The notes under the pieces were generated by a model. The model was given only the letters and a program-made list of their open reading frames with translations, had not been told where the DNA came from and did not search any database. DNA of 64,000 bases from Ophioceras dolichostomum (lineage: Eukaryota; Ascomycota; Sordariomycetes; Magnaporthales; Ophioceraceae): NCBI GenBank assembly GCA_003049485.1, contig PYST01000125.1, positions 1 through 64,000 on the forward strand. Reading direction: 5' to 3'. Positions 34,167 through 47,180 of the stretch are shown here, in pieces (position 1 is the first letter of the stretch; every line of letters begins with the position of its first letter). A program made the position numbers and the translations under genes.

Positions 34167-37100
34167 GGAAGAGGGGGTGAAAGAAGCAATTAGAGGGGGG
34201 GGGAGGGAGCGGGAAGGGCAGAGTGTGAGGCACGACACATCTGCCGTCAAACACAGGCCGACACAGAACTCGCAGAGGGACATGAACTCTTGCTTAAACG
34301 AGGGCAGCAGCGGGCGGGCCTTGCTTTCGCGCACCACTAACACCACCGTCAACAGACACGTCAGGAGCTGCACGTCGGTTTGGGGTGCGGTGAGCTGTGT
34401 CTGGCAGAGTCTCGGGTCTGTTCGGCAGATAGAAATCAAGACAATTGCCTTTCTTGACCACCCACCAGCAACGTCGCTGGTGCGCAAGATCCAGATCTTG
34501 GCGGCTCTCTTGGTGTGATGTGTGGCAGGGTGTCTTTCTGTGTCTCTTTCTCTTGGGGAGAAGATGGAGGGGCGAAAGTGTCCCATGATGATGTCGGACT
34601 TATGGTGAGAACTTATTGTCTTCCCCCGTTCGTCGATGTCGCTCGTCCTTGGGGCCACTGCTATTTGGTAGCCATGACGGGCGTGGTTTCCCTGGCAGAA
34701 AAAGAGAAAGACCTGAGAGACAGATAGAAAGAGGGCCGTGCCATTGAGGCGAAGAAGAGCCCCGGCTCCAGATTTCATCCTAAATTTCTCCAGGAGGAAC
34801 CCGTGGACTTGTGTCCCGTCCTGTCCGTTTGTGACCCATGCAACCCATCGATTACAAGCTCGCTCCCGTCCGTGACGCCCACCCCCAGGTTTTCTCGCCA
34901 GATTTATCCAGCCCAATACCGACCGATATATTATTGACAAGCAACTCCTCCCCAGCTCTTTTTCATCGAGGTATTTTTTATTTCCCGAACGACAACCTCT
35001 CTGTCTTAAATTCTCCTCCCTTTTCCCGCGGCGCATTTGCTTGCGGATCCAACCAACTGGGACCAGCTCCATCCTTATAAAACCCAGGTGTAGCTTTCCG
35101 TCCATCCTTCCGCGACGGCGACGGGGCGCGAAGAGAACCTAGAAACACGTGTGCTGTCTCCCTTTTTCTTTTCCTTCCCTCGTTCGACTTCCAGTTCCAC
35201 TTCCACTTCCAGAAGGTGGTGACCGCCCGAGGAATTCAGCCGGATCTGGCCGCTCACTTGCTTGCGTGCATACCACCAAGGCTCGGGACAGCCGCTAGCC
35301 CAACCCGTCCTGGGGACTGGAACTGGGAACACAACCCCATTGGCTCTGGCTTTTGAGCAGCACACCAAGTCCCCGACACGCCCATCCTGTGGCGACCTTC
35401 AGCCAGGTGTTCTTTTTCGTAACGCCTTTTTCTTCTACGGGGAACGGCGTTCGACACCCCCCCCCCCGCGACCGACCAAAGACGCGCAGCGAATCGCAGG
35501 AAAGGGAGTGATCTGTCAATCGAGCAGCAAGCGAACTGTACCCGCCATTGCGCATTTGCGGGGCGCAACCATCTCATCCAGAAAATAAGCCCCCACACGC
35601 AACGGCCAGACTCTTCGAGGAGCCAAGGAAATCAGCACCGCGGGGGCCAAATCGGAGAGAAAGGCACCAGGAGATTGAAGAAGGTGTGTGAGAGTGAGAG
35701 CACGAAAGAGAAAGCGAGAGAAAGCGAGGGAGAGAGAAAGAGAGAGACCTACCTACCTATAGGTACCTAACCACTACTTCTGGAGGTGGTTTGGTACTTG
35801 GCCTCCGGCTGCAAGCGGATCGAATTAACTTTTGACGGCTCGTCGAATTAGCTGCGAAGTCAAACGAGGATTCCGGCTGCCGTGTCTGGCCTGTGCCCCG
35901 TCTCTCCTTGGTCTCCTCCTAGGCGGACGTGTGGTTGGCTGGAGTCGGGGCGCTGTGGCTGTCTTGCAGGAACTCAAGTTCGACCCTGACGGTTTTCCCC
36001 TCGCATCTCATCAGCGTGCCCCCAAATTCGATTTGAGGTTCCAGGGGGTGGTTGAGTCGCTCGCCGCCCGGTCGCATCATCCGTCCGGAAGTAGAAGCCA
36101 TCTCGAAGCGGAGGAGTGCTGGTACTGGAAACTCGAACTGGAACTTGGAAACTTGGAGGCTGCGGCGGGGTACATTCAGTAGGTATTGTTGAGCGTTGAG
36201 TTTCGCGATCCTGTCTTGTTCTGTCCACCTAACTCTCAAGTTGCCTTCATACCAAGCCCTCTGTTCGTATCACGTCACGCAGCACAGACAACCGAACAAG
36301 TTACGGTAGAGAAAGAAAGTCCCAGACGTACAGACGTACAAACTCTTCGTACGCTGTGTTCAGAACGAAAGTACCTACACAGAGAGTGGCATCCATCCTC
36401 GGTTCCCCTCGGCGCATCAAAAGAAACACTCAGAGGTGCGGAGAAAATCCCCGATCTCTTCCCCCCCTTGACCTTCCTGACATACCTACCTGCCGGTCAT
36501 TTTGCTGCTTCTTTGCTTTTCCCCCCTCCCCTCCCTCTTGTTCTCGACGTCAATAATATTTCTCGAAGGACTCGGGACTAATGCGGATGTTACGTGTCAA
36601 AGCACTCGAAGCATCGAAGAACTTACCGACTGCCACATCGAAAGAAGAAAGGCTCGCCGCCATTGAGAGCTTGGTGTGGTTCGCTGCAACACTCTGCAAC
36701 ATTCCTTTTTAACCCCGAGGACCCAACGGCGCCCGGACCACCAGAGCTCCAGTCGCTTTTCGCTTTCACCCCTGACGGCCTGTCTTCCCAAGTTCAACTT
36801 TTATCTGCCTGTGAGCCTGTTGAAGCCTGCGGCCTGCACAGTGTCTGCCTGCCGGCCTCCCGGCTCGCCCAGTCCGCTAACTGAGCCGCTGCCCCATCCT
36901 TCCATCCCATCTTAAATTTCTCCCCCATTGTCCAGTGGCCCTGGCCCCCTCGACCACCCCTTCTTGCCTGCCCGCCCGAGTGCTGCGCTCTCCACCAACC
37001 GCAACCCCGATCTCGAATTGCCCAGCGAGCGGGCTACGGCGGCGGCCTGTGGATCACCCTCAACTGCACCCGGCTGCACGTCCCACTGGCGGCGGAGAAC

Positions 37101-38124
37101 CCTTGCGACAGATTCAAGACGATCCCTTTTCAATCCAAGATTCGAAAAACAGGGGGGCAGCGTCTTATTATTTTCCCACCGCGCCGCCTCTCCCTTGTGC
37201 CCCCTGCCCTCCTTTCCCCTCAACTCTTGCGACTTCTTGGGCCTTTCCATTCCTTCCGTGTTTTCCTTCCTTTGTTTCTTTCCCTTCATTTTGATTCTCC
37301 TTTGCCTTTTCAGGTCTGCAACGCCTGCCTGCTAGCTGCCGCCGTCTGGTCTACCCTTAGTCCAAAAAAGATTGACTATTGCGGCGACACCGGGAAAAGT
37401 TGTGCGCGGAAGCTTGGCCTAGGACCAGACAACATAATAGCCCGAAAGAAAGGGGAGAAAAGAAAAGGACACAAGTGCCAATAGACAGCTGGTGGTGCGC
37501 GGTCGGATATTCGCACTACTCTCCGCTAGCGTGTAGGTGCCAATTGGGTGACCTCGGTGGCTGCTCCACGGAAGACACCCTAACACCACCCCTAGCACAA
37601 CTGATCCTTACCTCAATAATCGACCTAGCCCCTCAGACTCGCACCTGTGCGCCACCACCTGAGGACGACACCTCGCCTCTCTTCCTATACTCTCCTAGAT
37701 GACACACCACACCCGACAACACCAAAACCACAAGACAGACATAATGCTCCTTGGTCAATTCTGTCGACCTCCGCAAGACTGACGCGTCGGCGCCGTTAGA
37801 TTGGTATCTGTAGCAGCCAGCATCTGTGACGGCGGGTCTCTGCCGTGCAGGTGACGGGAACCAGCAGCAGCAACGACACCGCCGCCTCGGACAGCAAGTG
37901 GCATTGGCTAAGGCCAGGGGCGGACCACAGCGGCGACGTCCCGCTACCGCGCTTGCGAGCTCGAACGTCTGGAGCCACGCCATCCCCGAGAATCAAGAAG
38001 CGATGAGGTTTGTCAATGCACCGCCCCGTCCCTGGCCCCTAACGCAAACAATGGTTGCCCCAGTCGCGATGGGATCAACTCTGTTCTGACCACCCCCCGC
38101 GCCTTCACGTTTTCTGCAGCGCAG

Positions 38125-40430
38125 ATGGCAACCGCGATTGAAGTCTTACACCGAGGCCCCTTTTCCGCGATGCCAGATGAACCGATGACGGCGCGAACCG
38201 TCCCGATCCTCACACCCACCATCCAGATGTCGGCCCCGTCGCCGGGAGACCCGATGGATGTCACCACTCCCACGAGCTCGGCGCCGCCCTCGGCCACCAA
38301 GAGCCCCGACAGTGAGGTCAACGGCCACAGCGGCGGCGGCCTCTCGGGCGAGAACCGGAGCACCACTCCGAAGCTAGAGGGCCAGTCGCACTCGTCCCTG
38401 GCAAATTCCGTTGCGATGCCAGCCCCGGCCGCCGCCGCAGCCGCGGTTCATGCGCCCAAGATTGTTCAGACAGCCTTCATCCACAAGCTATACAAGTGAG
38501 GGATCCTCAAGTGACTTTGTCTCTGACGCGTCGGGCGCTGCCATGCGCCGTCGCGAGATGGAATGGGCGCTGATGCTTCTTTCCCTACCAGCATGCTCGA
38601 GGACCCGAACATCCAACACCTCATATCTTGGTCGCCGACTCAGGAGAGCTTTGTTATGTCTCCCTCCAACGACTTCTCGAAAGTATTAGCGTAGGTGGAC
38701 CTTGTATCCCCTTCCCATTCGCCGGAGCTTCACGTCCTGCCCTGCCCTGCTTTCAGCGGATTCCAGGGCCCCCGTACTGACAGACCCTTCTTGCCTTGTC
38801 TTCAGACAATATTTCAAGCACACAAACATATCCTCCTTCGTCCGGCAGCTGAACATGTACGGGTTTCATAAAGGTAGGCATGCTACTCACCCATATATTA
38901 GGCCTAAATGGCGCAATGGTTCCCGGAACGACCGTTAGCTAATGCGCCAGCTAGTGAGCGATGTGTTCCATAACGGCTCGGATGCCACACTATGGGAGTT
39001 CAAGCACGGCAACGGAAACTTTAAGAGGGGGGATCTCATCGGACTGCGGGAGATAAAGCGCCGGGCGTCCCGGCACGCCCTCGTCCACAAGGACTACAAC
39101 CAGCAGAGGCCGACACCTTCGCAGCCCGGGACCCCAGCCGAGCCAATGCCAATGCCAGACGGCGCTTCGTCCGACCCCCGTGTTGTCGGCATGGAATCGG
39201 CGCTGTACGAGATGGCGATGAGGCTCGAGCGCAGTGAGCAGAGCGCGCACTACATGCATATTAAGCAGCAGGCCCTGACGGACACGATGGCTCGCTTGAT
39301 ACACATCAACCAAGAGCTCGCTCGCACTGTTCTTTCTCTCGTGCCCAACCCCGAGAACCCAACCCACCGAGATTGTACGTATATTGTGCGATATGGCACT
39401 GTGGCAACTTTCCTTCCCTCCTCTTGGTTGATTTGCCTTCTTTGCGGTTGCTTGTTCCGTGCTGCGAGTGGTTTTCCAGGATACTCAACCATGCTAACGT
39501 GCCTGGTGTCGGCTTACAGTGATAATGGTACAAGGGGACCTCCAAAGATCATCAGACATGCTGCGGACCCTCGACGAGCCGCACGAGCCGCCATTTGCAG
39601 GCAGTCGACAGCAGTACTTCTCTGGCCTGGACAATGCCCCCGTCTCGCCACGGCAGCTGCCTCAGGACGATCCACGGAGGTCAACACTCACCGTACCCCA
39701 ACAGCAACCACGACCACCGAACTATTACCGCCCGCAGGTACCTTCAAGCTTATCCATCACTACAAGGAGGCCGTATGGCTCGATCGGCGCGAGCACCACA
39801 CAGTCGTCGCCTTCATCACTACGACCGCAAGCTCCTCCCCCTCCACCTGTGCCGCACCCACTCGCCAACGTCGTCGAGCCCCCGCCGAGCAGTCTCGCAC
39901 GCCGCCACACGTCCGCCGACATCCGCGCCCACGGCTGGCAACCGAACCCCCCCCCGTTCGGCTCCGGCCCACCCTCGACGCAGTGGCCCTCATCCCCGAG
40001 CAGGGTCGCCCCTGAGGACCAGCGGCTCAGGGACTCGCTCTCGCAGTACTCGCTCCAGGCCGCCTCGCAGCCGCACTCGAGGCCCGAGACACCGCCACCA
40101 CCGCCTTTCTCCAACGGCGGCGGCGGCGGAGGCGGGCCACTCCCCAGTCTAGGCCCCGGACCGGGACCCGGACCCGGTCTTGGTCCTGGTCCTGGTGACA
40201 GGCCAGGTGCTGGCGGCGGCAGCGGCGGGCTGGAAACCCTGACGAGCTGGTCCTGGAACCAGGGCAGCAGCAGCAACAGGAACCTGGCGGTCAAGGACAG
40301 CTCGGCGCCGCCGACCCGGAGAGGCAGCATGGCGCACATCCTCAACCCGACCGACACTATCGAGATGGAGAACGAGGACGGAGACGACCCCCGAGGCGAC
40401 GACGACCGGAAGCGGAAGCGCCTGCAATGA
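38125..40430 (+). CDS. HSF-type transcription factor
   Basis: Sequence-specific nuclear regulator with a heat-shock-factor DNA-binding domain. Exons 38125-38495, 38592-38690, 38806-38873, 38955-39374 and 39520-40430 give 622 residues. The winged-helix domain spans about 112-218 (KIVQTAFIHKLYNMLEDPNI, then the recognition-helix region NISSFVRQLNMYGFHKV, then ATLWEFKHGNGNFKRGDLIG) and is assembled across four exons, a strong check on the splicing. An amphipathic stretch (YEMAMRLERSEQSAHYMHIK onward) could be the oligomerisation region. The C-terminal half is Pro/Ser/Gly-rich, with a PGPGPG run, and ends in basic KRKRLQ. It could be a stress activator or a Sfl1-like repressor; the sequence does not decide. 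The HSP70 gene in this window carries a heat-shock element that such a factor could bind. Confidence 0.93.
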
Positions 40431-42276
40431 CCACAAGCATGACTGACCACAAGCATCCTTCCTATCCACACACCGCGCACTTTAAACCCTACCTACGCAA
40501 CATCTTCCTCATTTTTTTTGCACATTCACTCAACTCATCGGCACCTGGACATAAAGAAAAAGAAAAAAATTCACGCATGGATGGATTTACGACGATGATC
40601 GCGCCTCTCCCGAAGGGTTGCAAGGAATTTATTGGCTGAACGGGAATGGATACCTGGAAAGGAAGAGGTGGGTGGGTTGTCTGGATAGGGGTTGGGTGGT
40701 AGCCTTTGCGTCTTTTTTTTTTTTAGTCTCTGGCTGGGTGGATGAACGACATTCTCGGGAAAGTTTTCCCTTATTTTTCTTGATCTTTTGACGGCCTCAA
40801 AGCACGCGAAATCTGACAGTTCATGATTTTAATTCTTCCTCTTTTTTGTGTGTGTTGTTGTTTTTCTTTCCGTTCCTAACAACACACAGCCTTTCCGACA
40901 CGCCGATTCTCCTCCTCCTCCTCCTCCTCGGGAGCAACGCATCTCATTTTGTCCTTCAGAAGCACCTCTCGATCTATGGATCTGGATATATGACACACGT
41001 ACGGCAGATACGCCTGTATGGGGGTCTGTGGACCCTACGTTCCTAAGCACTCTAAGCTGTCTGGGATTCACGGCCGACTATTAGCGACTATTCCCCTTTG
41101 TCCTTTCCTTGTTCACGGTGGAGCCCTTCCGATTTTGATATCACTCTCCTTTTTGTACCAGCAGCACCTTCTTTGGCGGCCTTTCGTCCTTAACTTCTTC
41201 GTTTCATCGTTCGCATTCTCTCCTCTTTTCTCAGCTTTCGCTTTCTCCTCTCCCTCCCCTCCCCACCCCGCCCCCTTTTCCTTTCTTGCCCGCTTGCCTT
41301 CTCTCGTCGCTTTTTTTTTCTCTCTTTTCCGACCTGCTGGTGTGGCTTGATCTTAATGTCTTGGAAACCGGACGGGAAAATATCATGAGAAGGAAAGGAG
41401 GAGGCAATTGTGTTTGTTCGTTGGTTGGAAGGGCACGTCTGGATCTCTAGTAGTCGATCTTGTGCCATGTTTTGTCGTTGTTTCCTCTGACAAGAAAGGA
41501 TTTGGCGGTCTCAGCAACGACTACGACGATGACAGCAGCAGTAGGAGAAGAAGCAAGAAGCAACACGAGGGACAGAAATAGGGAGGAATATCTAATGTTT
41601 TGGTTAATACCTGTACTGTTACTGTTTTTTTGGCTTCCACATTTCCCTGTTGTCCGCTACGTTCTCTTTCTATTTTACATATTATTTTCTTCGTCCTGTC
41701 ACTTTTTATGTGTCGGCTTTTTTTTGTTTACTCTGATTCTTTTATGTGTTACTTGGTCGTAGCTCGCCCTTTGTTTCTCCTCCCTCTCCTCGAACATGTG
41801 TACACGTAGAAAAGGAGATCGGAGGGAACGGGGATTCGCAGCTCCCTGGGGAAAGGGGTGGAGGATATCTGACTATTTTCCTTGCTTCTTTTTGGCTTTG
41901 CCACTTGCCTACCTTAAGTATTTACTCGCAATCTACATACATACAAACCTCACTTCCATACCATACGTACTGTGTACTGCCTCCTGGGTAGTAACGAACA
42001 TACAAGGGTACTTATGAAGTCCTTTTTTTGTCCTTCATGTGGTCCCCTTTCGATGTGATCCTGCCTGTGTGCCTGTGGTTTGTAAATGGAAAGAGGAGTG
42101 CAAATTAGGCACCTCGCTCTGAGGATATATGTAAGAGACAAGGGGTGTATGTAAGGGGCATGGTTTCCAAGTCAAGTTGACATAGGCAACGTTGCTCCAA
42201 GATAAATTGTGCCTTGCCGGGATCCTTGCGAGCTTGGTATTTGCTCAAATACGTGCGTATCTTCCATTTAATTAGA
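40431..42276. other. Intergenic
   Basis: Pyrimidine-rich 3' flank of the HSF-type gene with a (CTC)n run at about 40908-40929 and several T runs. No supported gene. Confidence 0.6.
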
Positions 42277-43119
42277 CTACTTCCGCTTTTTATTCTTCTT
42301 CTTCATTTTCTTCTCGACCTTAGCATTCGGAGCCGAAGCTAGAGGACTGCTGCCTTTCCCGTCATTCCCAACCTTAGCGCCGCCCGGCGTCATCTCCTCC
42401 TTCTCCGTCTCCTCCTCTCCCTCCTCCCCCAACCGCTTCCCATCCATCTCTTCTGGGGGCGAGTTGAGCTCATCCCGGCGCAGCGTCTTCTGCTTCTTCC
42501 GCCTTCCCAGACCACTGCGGCCCTCCTCCTCATCACTGCTACTCTCCCCACCGCCCCCCTTGGTCGCATCGGCGCCTCTCTTCTTCCCTCGACCGTGCTG
42601 CTCCTCCTTCCCCTGCTGTTGCCGACCACCACCACCACCACCACGCGCCCCCTTCCTGCCTAGCAGCTGCGCGCGCAGCTTCTCTGTCCCAGCCGCCGCG
42701 GAGCTCGCCTTCGCGGCCGCGGGCGACAGCGCGGCGCCGACACCGGCGCTCGGCGGCGCGAGAGCGCTGCGGAAGAGGTCTGCGCCGCTGTCTTCGTCGT
42801 CGATGTCTCCCCCGCTCGACGATGCCTGGCCGGGACGCGGCTTCCTCACGCTGTAGTGGCCCTTGGTCGAGGGCATGGCGCCGGTGCGGCCCAGGGCGAG
42901 GGAGGTGAAAGACCCGCCAGTTGTGCTGGCTCCACCGCTGCTACCGCTGGACTGCTGCTGCTGCGTCGAGCGGAGCTTTTGGAGGAAGGACGTCCGCGCT
43001 GCGGTGACGAGGGACAGGGATATGCGGTTGCTCATCTCTGTGAAGGCGGCGCTGGTTGGGAGTGTGACTTTTTCCTGTGGTGGGTCATCGTCGTGTTTGT
43101 TGTGTTTTGAGGGTACCAT
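42277..43119 (-). CDS. Charged, low-complexity, probably nuclear protein
   Basis: Single exon of 280 residues. The start MVPSKHNKHDD was preferred to upstream frame continuation because upstream composition changes. Near the N-terminus lies the only ordered-looking part, FTEMSNRISLSLVTAARTSF. The remainder has Gln/Ser, Ala, Gly and acidic Glu runs, basic clusters such as GRRKKQKT, and a C-terminus VEKKMKKKNKKRK that resembles a nuclear or nucleolar localisation signal. I do not recognise the family. Confidence 0.7.
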   Translation of the reverse strand: MVPSKHNKHDDDPPQEKVTLPTSAAFTEMSNRISLSLVTAARTSFLQKLRSTQQQQSSGSSGGASTTGGSFTSLALGRTGAMPSTKGHYSVRKPRPGQASSSGGDIDDEDSGADLFRSALAPPSAGVGAALSPAAAKASSAAAGTEKLRAQLLGRKGARGGGGGGRQQQGKEEQHGRGKKRGADATKGGGGESSSDEEEGRSGLGRRKKQKTLRRDELNSPPEEMDGKRLGEEGEEETEKEEMTPGGAKVGNDGKGSSPLASAPNAKVEKKMKKKNKKRK

Positions 43120-43698
43120 TGTGTCTCTTCTTTTGTGAGCGTCTTTGAAGTGACGGTGCGGTGTCCTCCTTTTTTTGGGCCAAATAACGAGGGGCCTCAA
43201 ATTATTAGAAAGATATGAGTAGCAGGAATTGTGGACTGGTCATGGAAAGTTGAGCTCTTATGTCTGGCGGTTGTGGTGAGTAGGATGAAATTGACGACGC
43301 AAAAGAAAAGTGTGGGGCGAAGGCCATTCGAGCAACCCCAGGTTAAGATCACCACCACTCATCATTCAGTTGACTTGATTGTCGGCCTCCTACGAAGATT
43401 TTAACATACGATGAGGCTAAAAGCCGTTTACAAAGGCCCTGCCTCACTTCGATTTCGTAGACTTTAGACCTGGAAGTACAAAAAACCAAAGATCCACATC
43501 CCGAATGAGCAGTATTTCAGCAACGTATCCCTGTTCCGATCCTTTTTACAGTTCGAAGAGACCTCTCCTCTGCTAGCCTATTCCCCAACCCGACGGAACC
43601 TGCCAACCAAACGAAACCAAATCAAACTTTCGTTCCGTTATAACGTCAGGTACCAAAAGACCTACCTACCTACCTACTATCATACCACTAAATGGCAC
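43120..43698. other. Intergenic
   Basis: Spacer between the start of the charged protein and the 3' end of the P450. It holds an ACCT repeat near 43659-43677 and no gene. Confidence 0.7.
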
Positions 43699-45573
43699 CT
43701 ACGCAACGTCTCCATCCTGCGCCGCGAACAGAGCAACCGGAACCCCCTGGCCGGGACACCCCACAATCTCTGCCTTGTGGAACTGAGCGCCCCAGTCGCC
43801 CCTATACTCGATCCGCTCGTACTTCTGCAGCAGCAGCACGAGGCAGTACGCCATCTCCGTCATGGCGAAGTTCTGCCCGACGCAGATGCGTGGCCCGCCG
43901 TTGAACGGGATGTACGTCCAGGCCCTCGGAGTCCAATGGTCCCAGCGGTCCGGGTTGAAGACCGCCGGGTCCGGGAACGCGTCGGAGACGGGCGGGTAGA
44001 TGTCGCGCCTGCGTTGCATCGACAGCGCGCTGTAGATGACGACGTCGCCGTCGAGCGCCGCGATGGGCGGCTGGCCGGGCTGGTCGGGAAGGGTGGTGTC
44101 CGTGCAGGCGGCGCGGATGTTGTAGGGGACCGCCGGGTACAGCCGGAGCGTCTCGTTAAGGGTGTGCGTGAGGTAGGTCATGTCCTTGAGGTCCTCGTAC
44201 GTGGGCGTCTTGGACGCGCCGACGGCGGTGAGGACCTCGGCGCGGAGCCGCTTGTACACGGCCGGGTAGTGCGAGAGCTCGTAGATGCACCACGACAGCG
44301 TCGCGGCCGTGGTGTCGCGCCCCGCGAGGAGCACGGCCATGATCTGGTCGCGGATCACCTTCGGGTCCCGGGAGAAGCGCGCGATGTTGTGCAGGAAGGT
44401 GAACTCTTTGTCCGACCTGGAGAGCTTCTCTAGCTCCTCCGGCGGGAGCGCCAGAGTCTGCTCGATGTACGGCATCATGAACTGCTCGATCTTCCGGATG
44501 CCGCTGTAGTACTTGCCCGTGGGTATGAACCATCTGAAGGGCCTGGGTAATTCACGAGAATTTGAGGATGACGGTCTGTCAGCTCTTGGCCTTATTCTGC
44601 ATGGTGGATCGGGGAATTCCTTTTTCATTGGGAATAATAGAAGGCGTAAGGGGGACCAGCTTACCCCAAGATAGTCAGCATCATCTGAAGCCGCTGAACT
44701 TCGTTGAAAGCGCGGGCAAAATCATGTTTCGGACTATTCAACGCCAGCTGTCAGCAGCAAGACCATCTGGTACCTTGTATCGCAGACACTTCGCCAAGGG
44801 GAATAGGGATCCGGCGTGGAACTCACTTTCCAAGCGAGTTCACCGAGTGGCCAAGTAGAAAGTCGGTAGTCACGTCGAGCGTCATCCGGTAGAAGAGGTC
44901 CATCAAGTCGACCGTCTGCCCAGACTCCGGGAGCTGGGAGATGAGCACTTTCGTCCAGCGGTCGAAGATCTCCAGGTCGCGGATTTTATCCTTAATGAAC
45001 ATGGGGCGGATGAGGCTTCTGTTGTCCTGCCAAGTCTGCCCGTCCGTGGTGAAGATGCTGTCCCCCAGGAACGGGGACCAGACCTCGTGGAAACGAGGAC
45101 CCTTGCCGAAGTCGGTGAACTTGCTAGTCAGGACGGTCTTGATGTGCTCTGGCTCCCTGGTAATGATGAACCTCACCGAGTTGCCCATGGAGATCTCAAC
45201 GCAGTTCTGGCACTCAGGGGTAGCATGGCAGTAGATGCCGTTGAAGAAATCTAGCAGGCGGTCTTGTCTCTGCCTAACTCCCGCCTGGAGGAAAAATCGC
45301 ACGCCTGTGGCTGTTAGTCTTTCCCTGTCTACCTTCTCTTATCGCCTATTTTTTTTAACCCCTGCCCGATTGGACTTCACACTCTAGCTTGACCACAGGA
45401 TCCTCGCACATACCAGTGAAGATGTTTCCAGCGAGGACGGGTGCCCTGACGCCCCCAGTCTGGCTGATCCGCCTGGCTCTGGAGGCCGTTCTGACGATAA
45501 AAGAGAGAGTGAGGAGCCCGAACACCAGGCCGGCGACGGCACCAGGGTGGAGTGACAACAGAGCTCCAAACAT
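43699..45573 (-). CDS. Cytochrome P450 (CYP52-like)
   Basis: Membrane-anchored heme monooxygenase of the ER. Exons, complement of 45573-45414, 45304-44827, 44733-44665 and 44542-43699, give 516 residues, a normal P450 length. An N-terminal hydrophobic anchor (VAGLVFGLLTLSFIV) is followed by the catalytic domain. The I-helix oxygen-binding motif reads AGRDTT (309-314), the K-helix ExxR is ETLR (366-369), the PERF-like motif is FNPDRW, and the heme loop FNGGPRICVGQ contains Cys456. The heme-loop wording and the membrane-proximal sequence resemble the CYP52/CYP539 group, which hydroxylates alkanes or fatty acids. The substrate is inferred from resemblance only. There is no other pathway gene beside it. 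Confidence 0.93.
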
Positions 45574-47180
45574 TGTTGCTTTCTTCTCTTGATCGTAGTT
45601 GTGTATACTCTCGAATGTGTGTGGCCAAGCGCACTGACAAGACGAAAGAAATTGAGCCCCCGTGATGCGACTCTTGATCATCTCATCAACCACACGGACG
45701 AAGATACATGACAAGAGGCAAGACCCCGACAACAGTGCGTAGTCTCCACAACATTATGGTCACGGGCATTCCTATCGGGACCCCTCTTCTTTATTCCGTC
45801 GATCACGAAGCGATGAAAAAGCACATGCGAGAAGATGAGGGAGCTTCGGCATCTTCCCCGCAGGAATGAAGGGGAGGGTGACTGCTACTCCAAGGCCTCC
45901 TCAGCCAATGAGGAGATGAACATTCCTGCTAGCTTGCTTGTCGACTTTCAATTAGGTTGAGAGCCTCGCTGGGGTATACAGGTCAGCCGCACCGGACTCC
46001 AGTTGTACGACCTCGGCGCCTCTCCATGGTGACGGCATAGGCTAACCTCCTTCCACGGGAGACCACGCGTTGGTGGTTTTGAGCCTATTGGCGGATATGG
46101 GTTGTGGCTCGGTCAAAGACTGCGCTTACATAACAACATGAGCGCTTAGTCAAGACCAAGTGAGTTGGAGAACAGCTTGATCTGTAGGGCCTGGGTGTGA
46201 ACTCCTCAATTAAGATGCACTCCTCCGCAGCTGCCGAGGCTGAGATGGCCTGTGGCCAGTGACAGTGGGCTATATATGAAGAACTTGGGAGGCCGATTTC
46301 GTAGAAGTGGACGGACTCCTTGGCCTAAGGCGGATGTTATGGGGCTGGAGAACAATGTTCGGAGGCAATGACCTGATGCGAAGTGGTGCCTAGATACACT
46401 GAACATCTGAGCTGCCAACGAGTATTTTCAGTGGGTAGAGTTGCCATAGGAGGTTGAAGGCAAAGAAGCGAGGGCACACTAGCACTGGCTTGCATGCTGT
46501 TGATCCAAGACATTTTGAGTTGGTCGGTGAAGGAAAGAGAGAGAAGATCAGAAAGAGACAGAAATAATCTCGCAGCAAAGATCTCCGCTTGCTGACATAG
46601 GGCACCTCCCTAAGCAGATATGGAGTCCGGACTGGACAAGGAGTTGATGAAGTCGAGAGAGGGCTGCTTGTCCCAGTGGCTCGAGGCGAGAAGACTTCCA
46701 GATCATCAGAAGGGGCAATAAAAATACGGCATCGACGGCTGGAGCCGTTACTCAGTTTGTGGGTAATGGGTCAAGTATAAAGGTTCGGGATCTCCCGAGG
46801 GCTTTTGAGGAGTGACCAGGTGGTCGGGACCCGTTGGTGGTTTTCTGTTCTTCTCGATGTTCATGTCAGGCCAGAATGCCGTGTGTAGAAATGGCAACGA
46901 AGACGGGAAGGATTCGTGCACGGGCCAAGCACAATCAGGTTCGCGTTGGTGCAATTGGAGCAATTGACGACGTGTGATTGGACCCAGAGATTTTCCCCCG
47001 TGACGTCGAGATATCTGCATTCGCAGCTCCACTCAGCACTCTGATAGCTGGTCGACCATCGTCATTTCCCTTTACCGGCACCAAACAGACGGCTTCATCA
47101 TCACGTCGCTGATCACCCAAAACGCCATCTCCTCTCATCACTAATACTTTCTGGTAATCTATAGACGCTACCTGGTCACC
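45574..47180. other. Intergenic
   Basis: Promoter side of both the P450 (minus) and succinyl-CoA ligase (plus) genes. Small minus-strand frames at 46206-46605 and 46748-47032 have no domain or splice context. The last 150 bases are the leader of the ligase gene. Confidence 0.55.

Larger units (their letters stand above)
29959..38124. other. 8.2-kb gene-poor block
   Basis: No confident gene. The block includes CTF4's 3' end, a homopolymer scar with an N (about 31821-31915), exon-like sequence around 33046-33540, a 12-bp tandem repeat near 34131-34166, and a long pyrimidine-rich leader before the HSF-type gene. A 351-codon minus frame at 34050-35105 has no domain and odd composition. Confidence 0.5.

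Noticed and set aside
34050..35105. 351-codon minus-strand open frame
   Set aside because: No domain, odd composition, tandem-repeat-derived Ala/Ser/Pro end, and overlapping open frames on the other strand. Judged a chance ORF.
38881..38954. tRNA-like A-box string TGGCGCAATGGTTCCCGG
   Set aside because: It lies inside an intron of the HSF-type gene and has no matching B box or acceptor stem.
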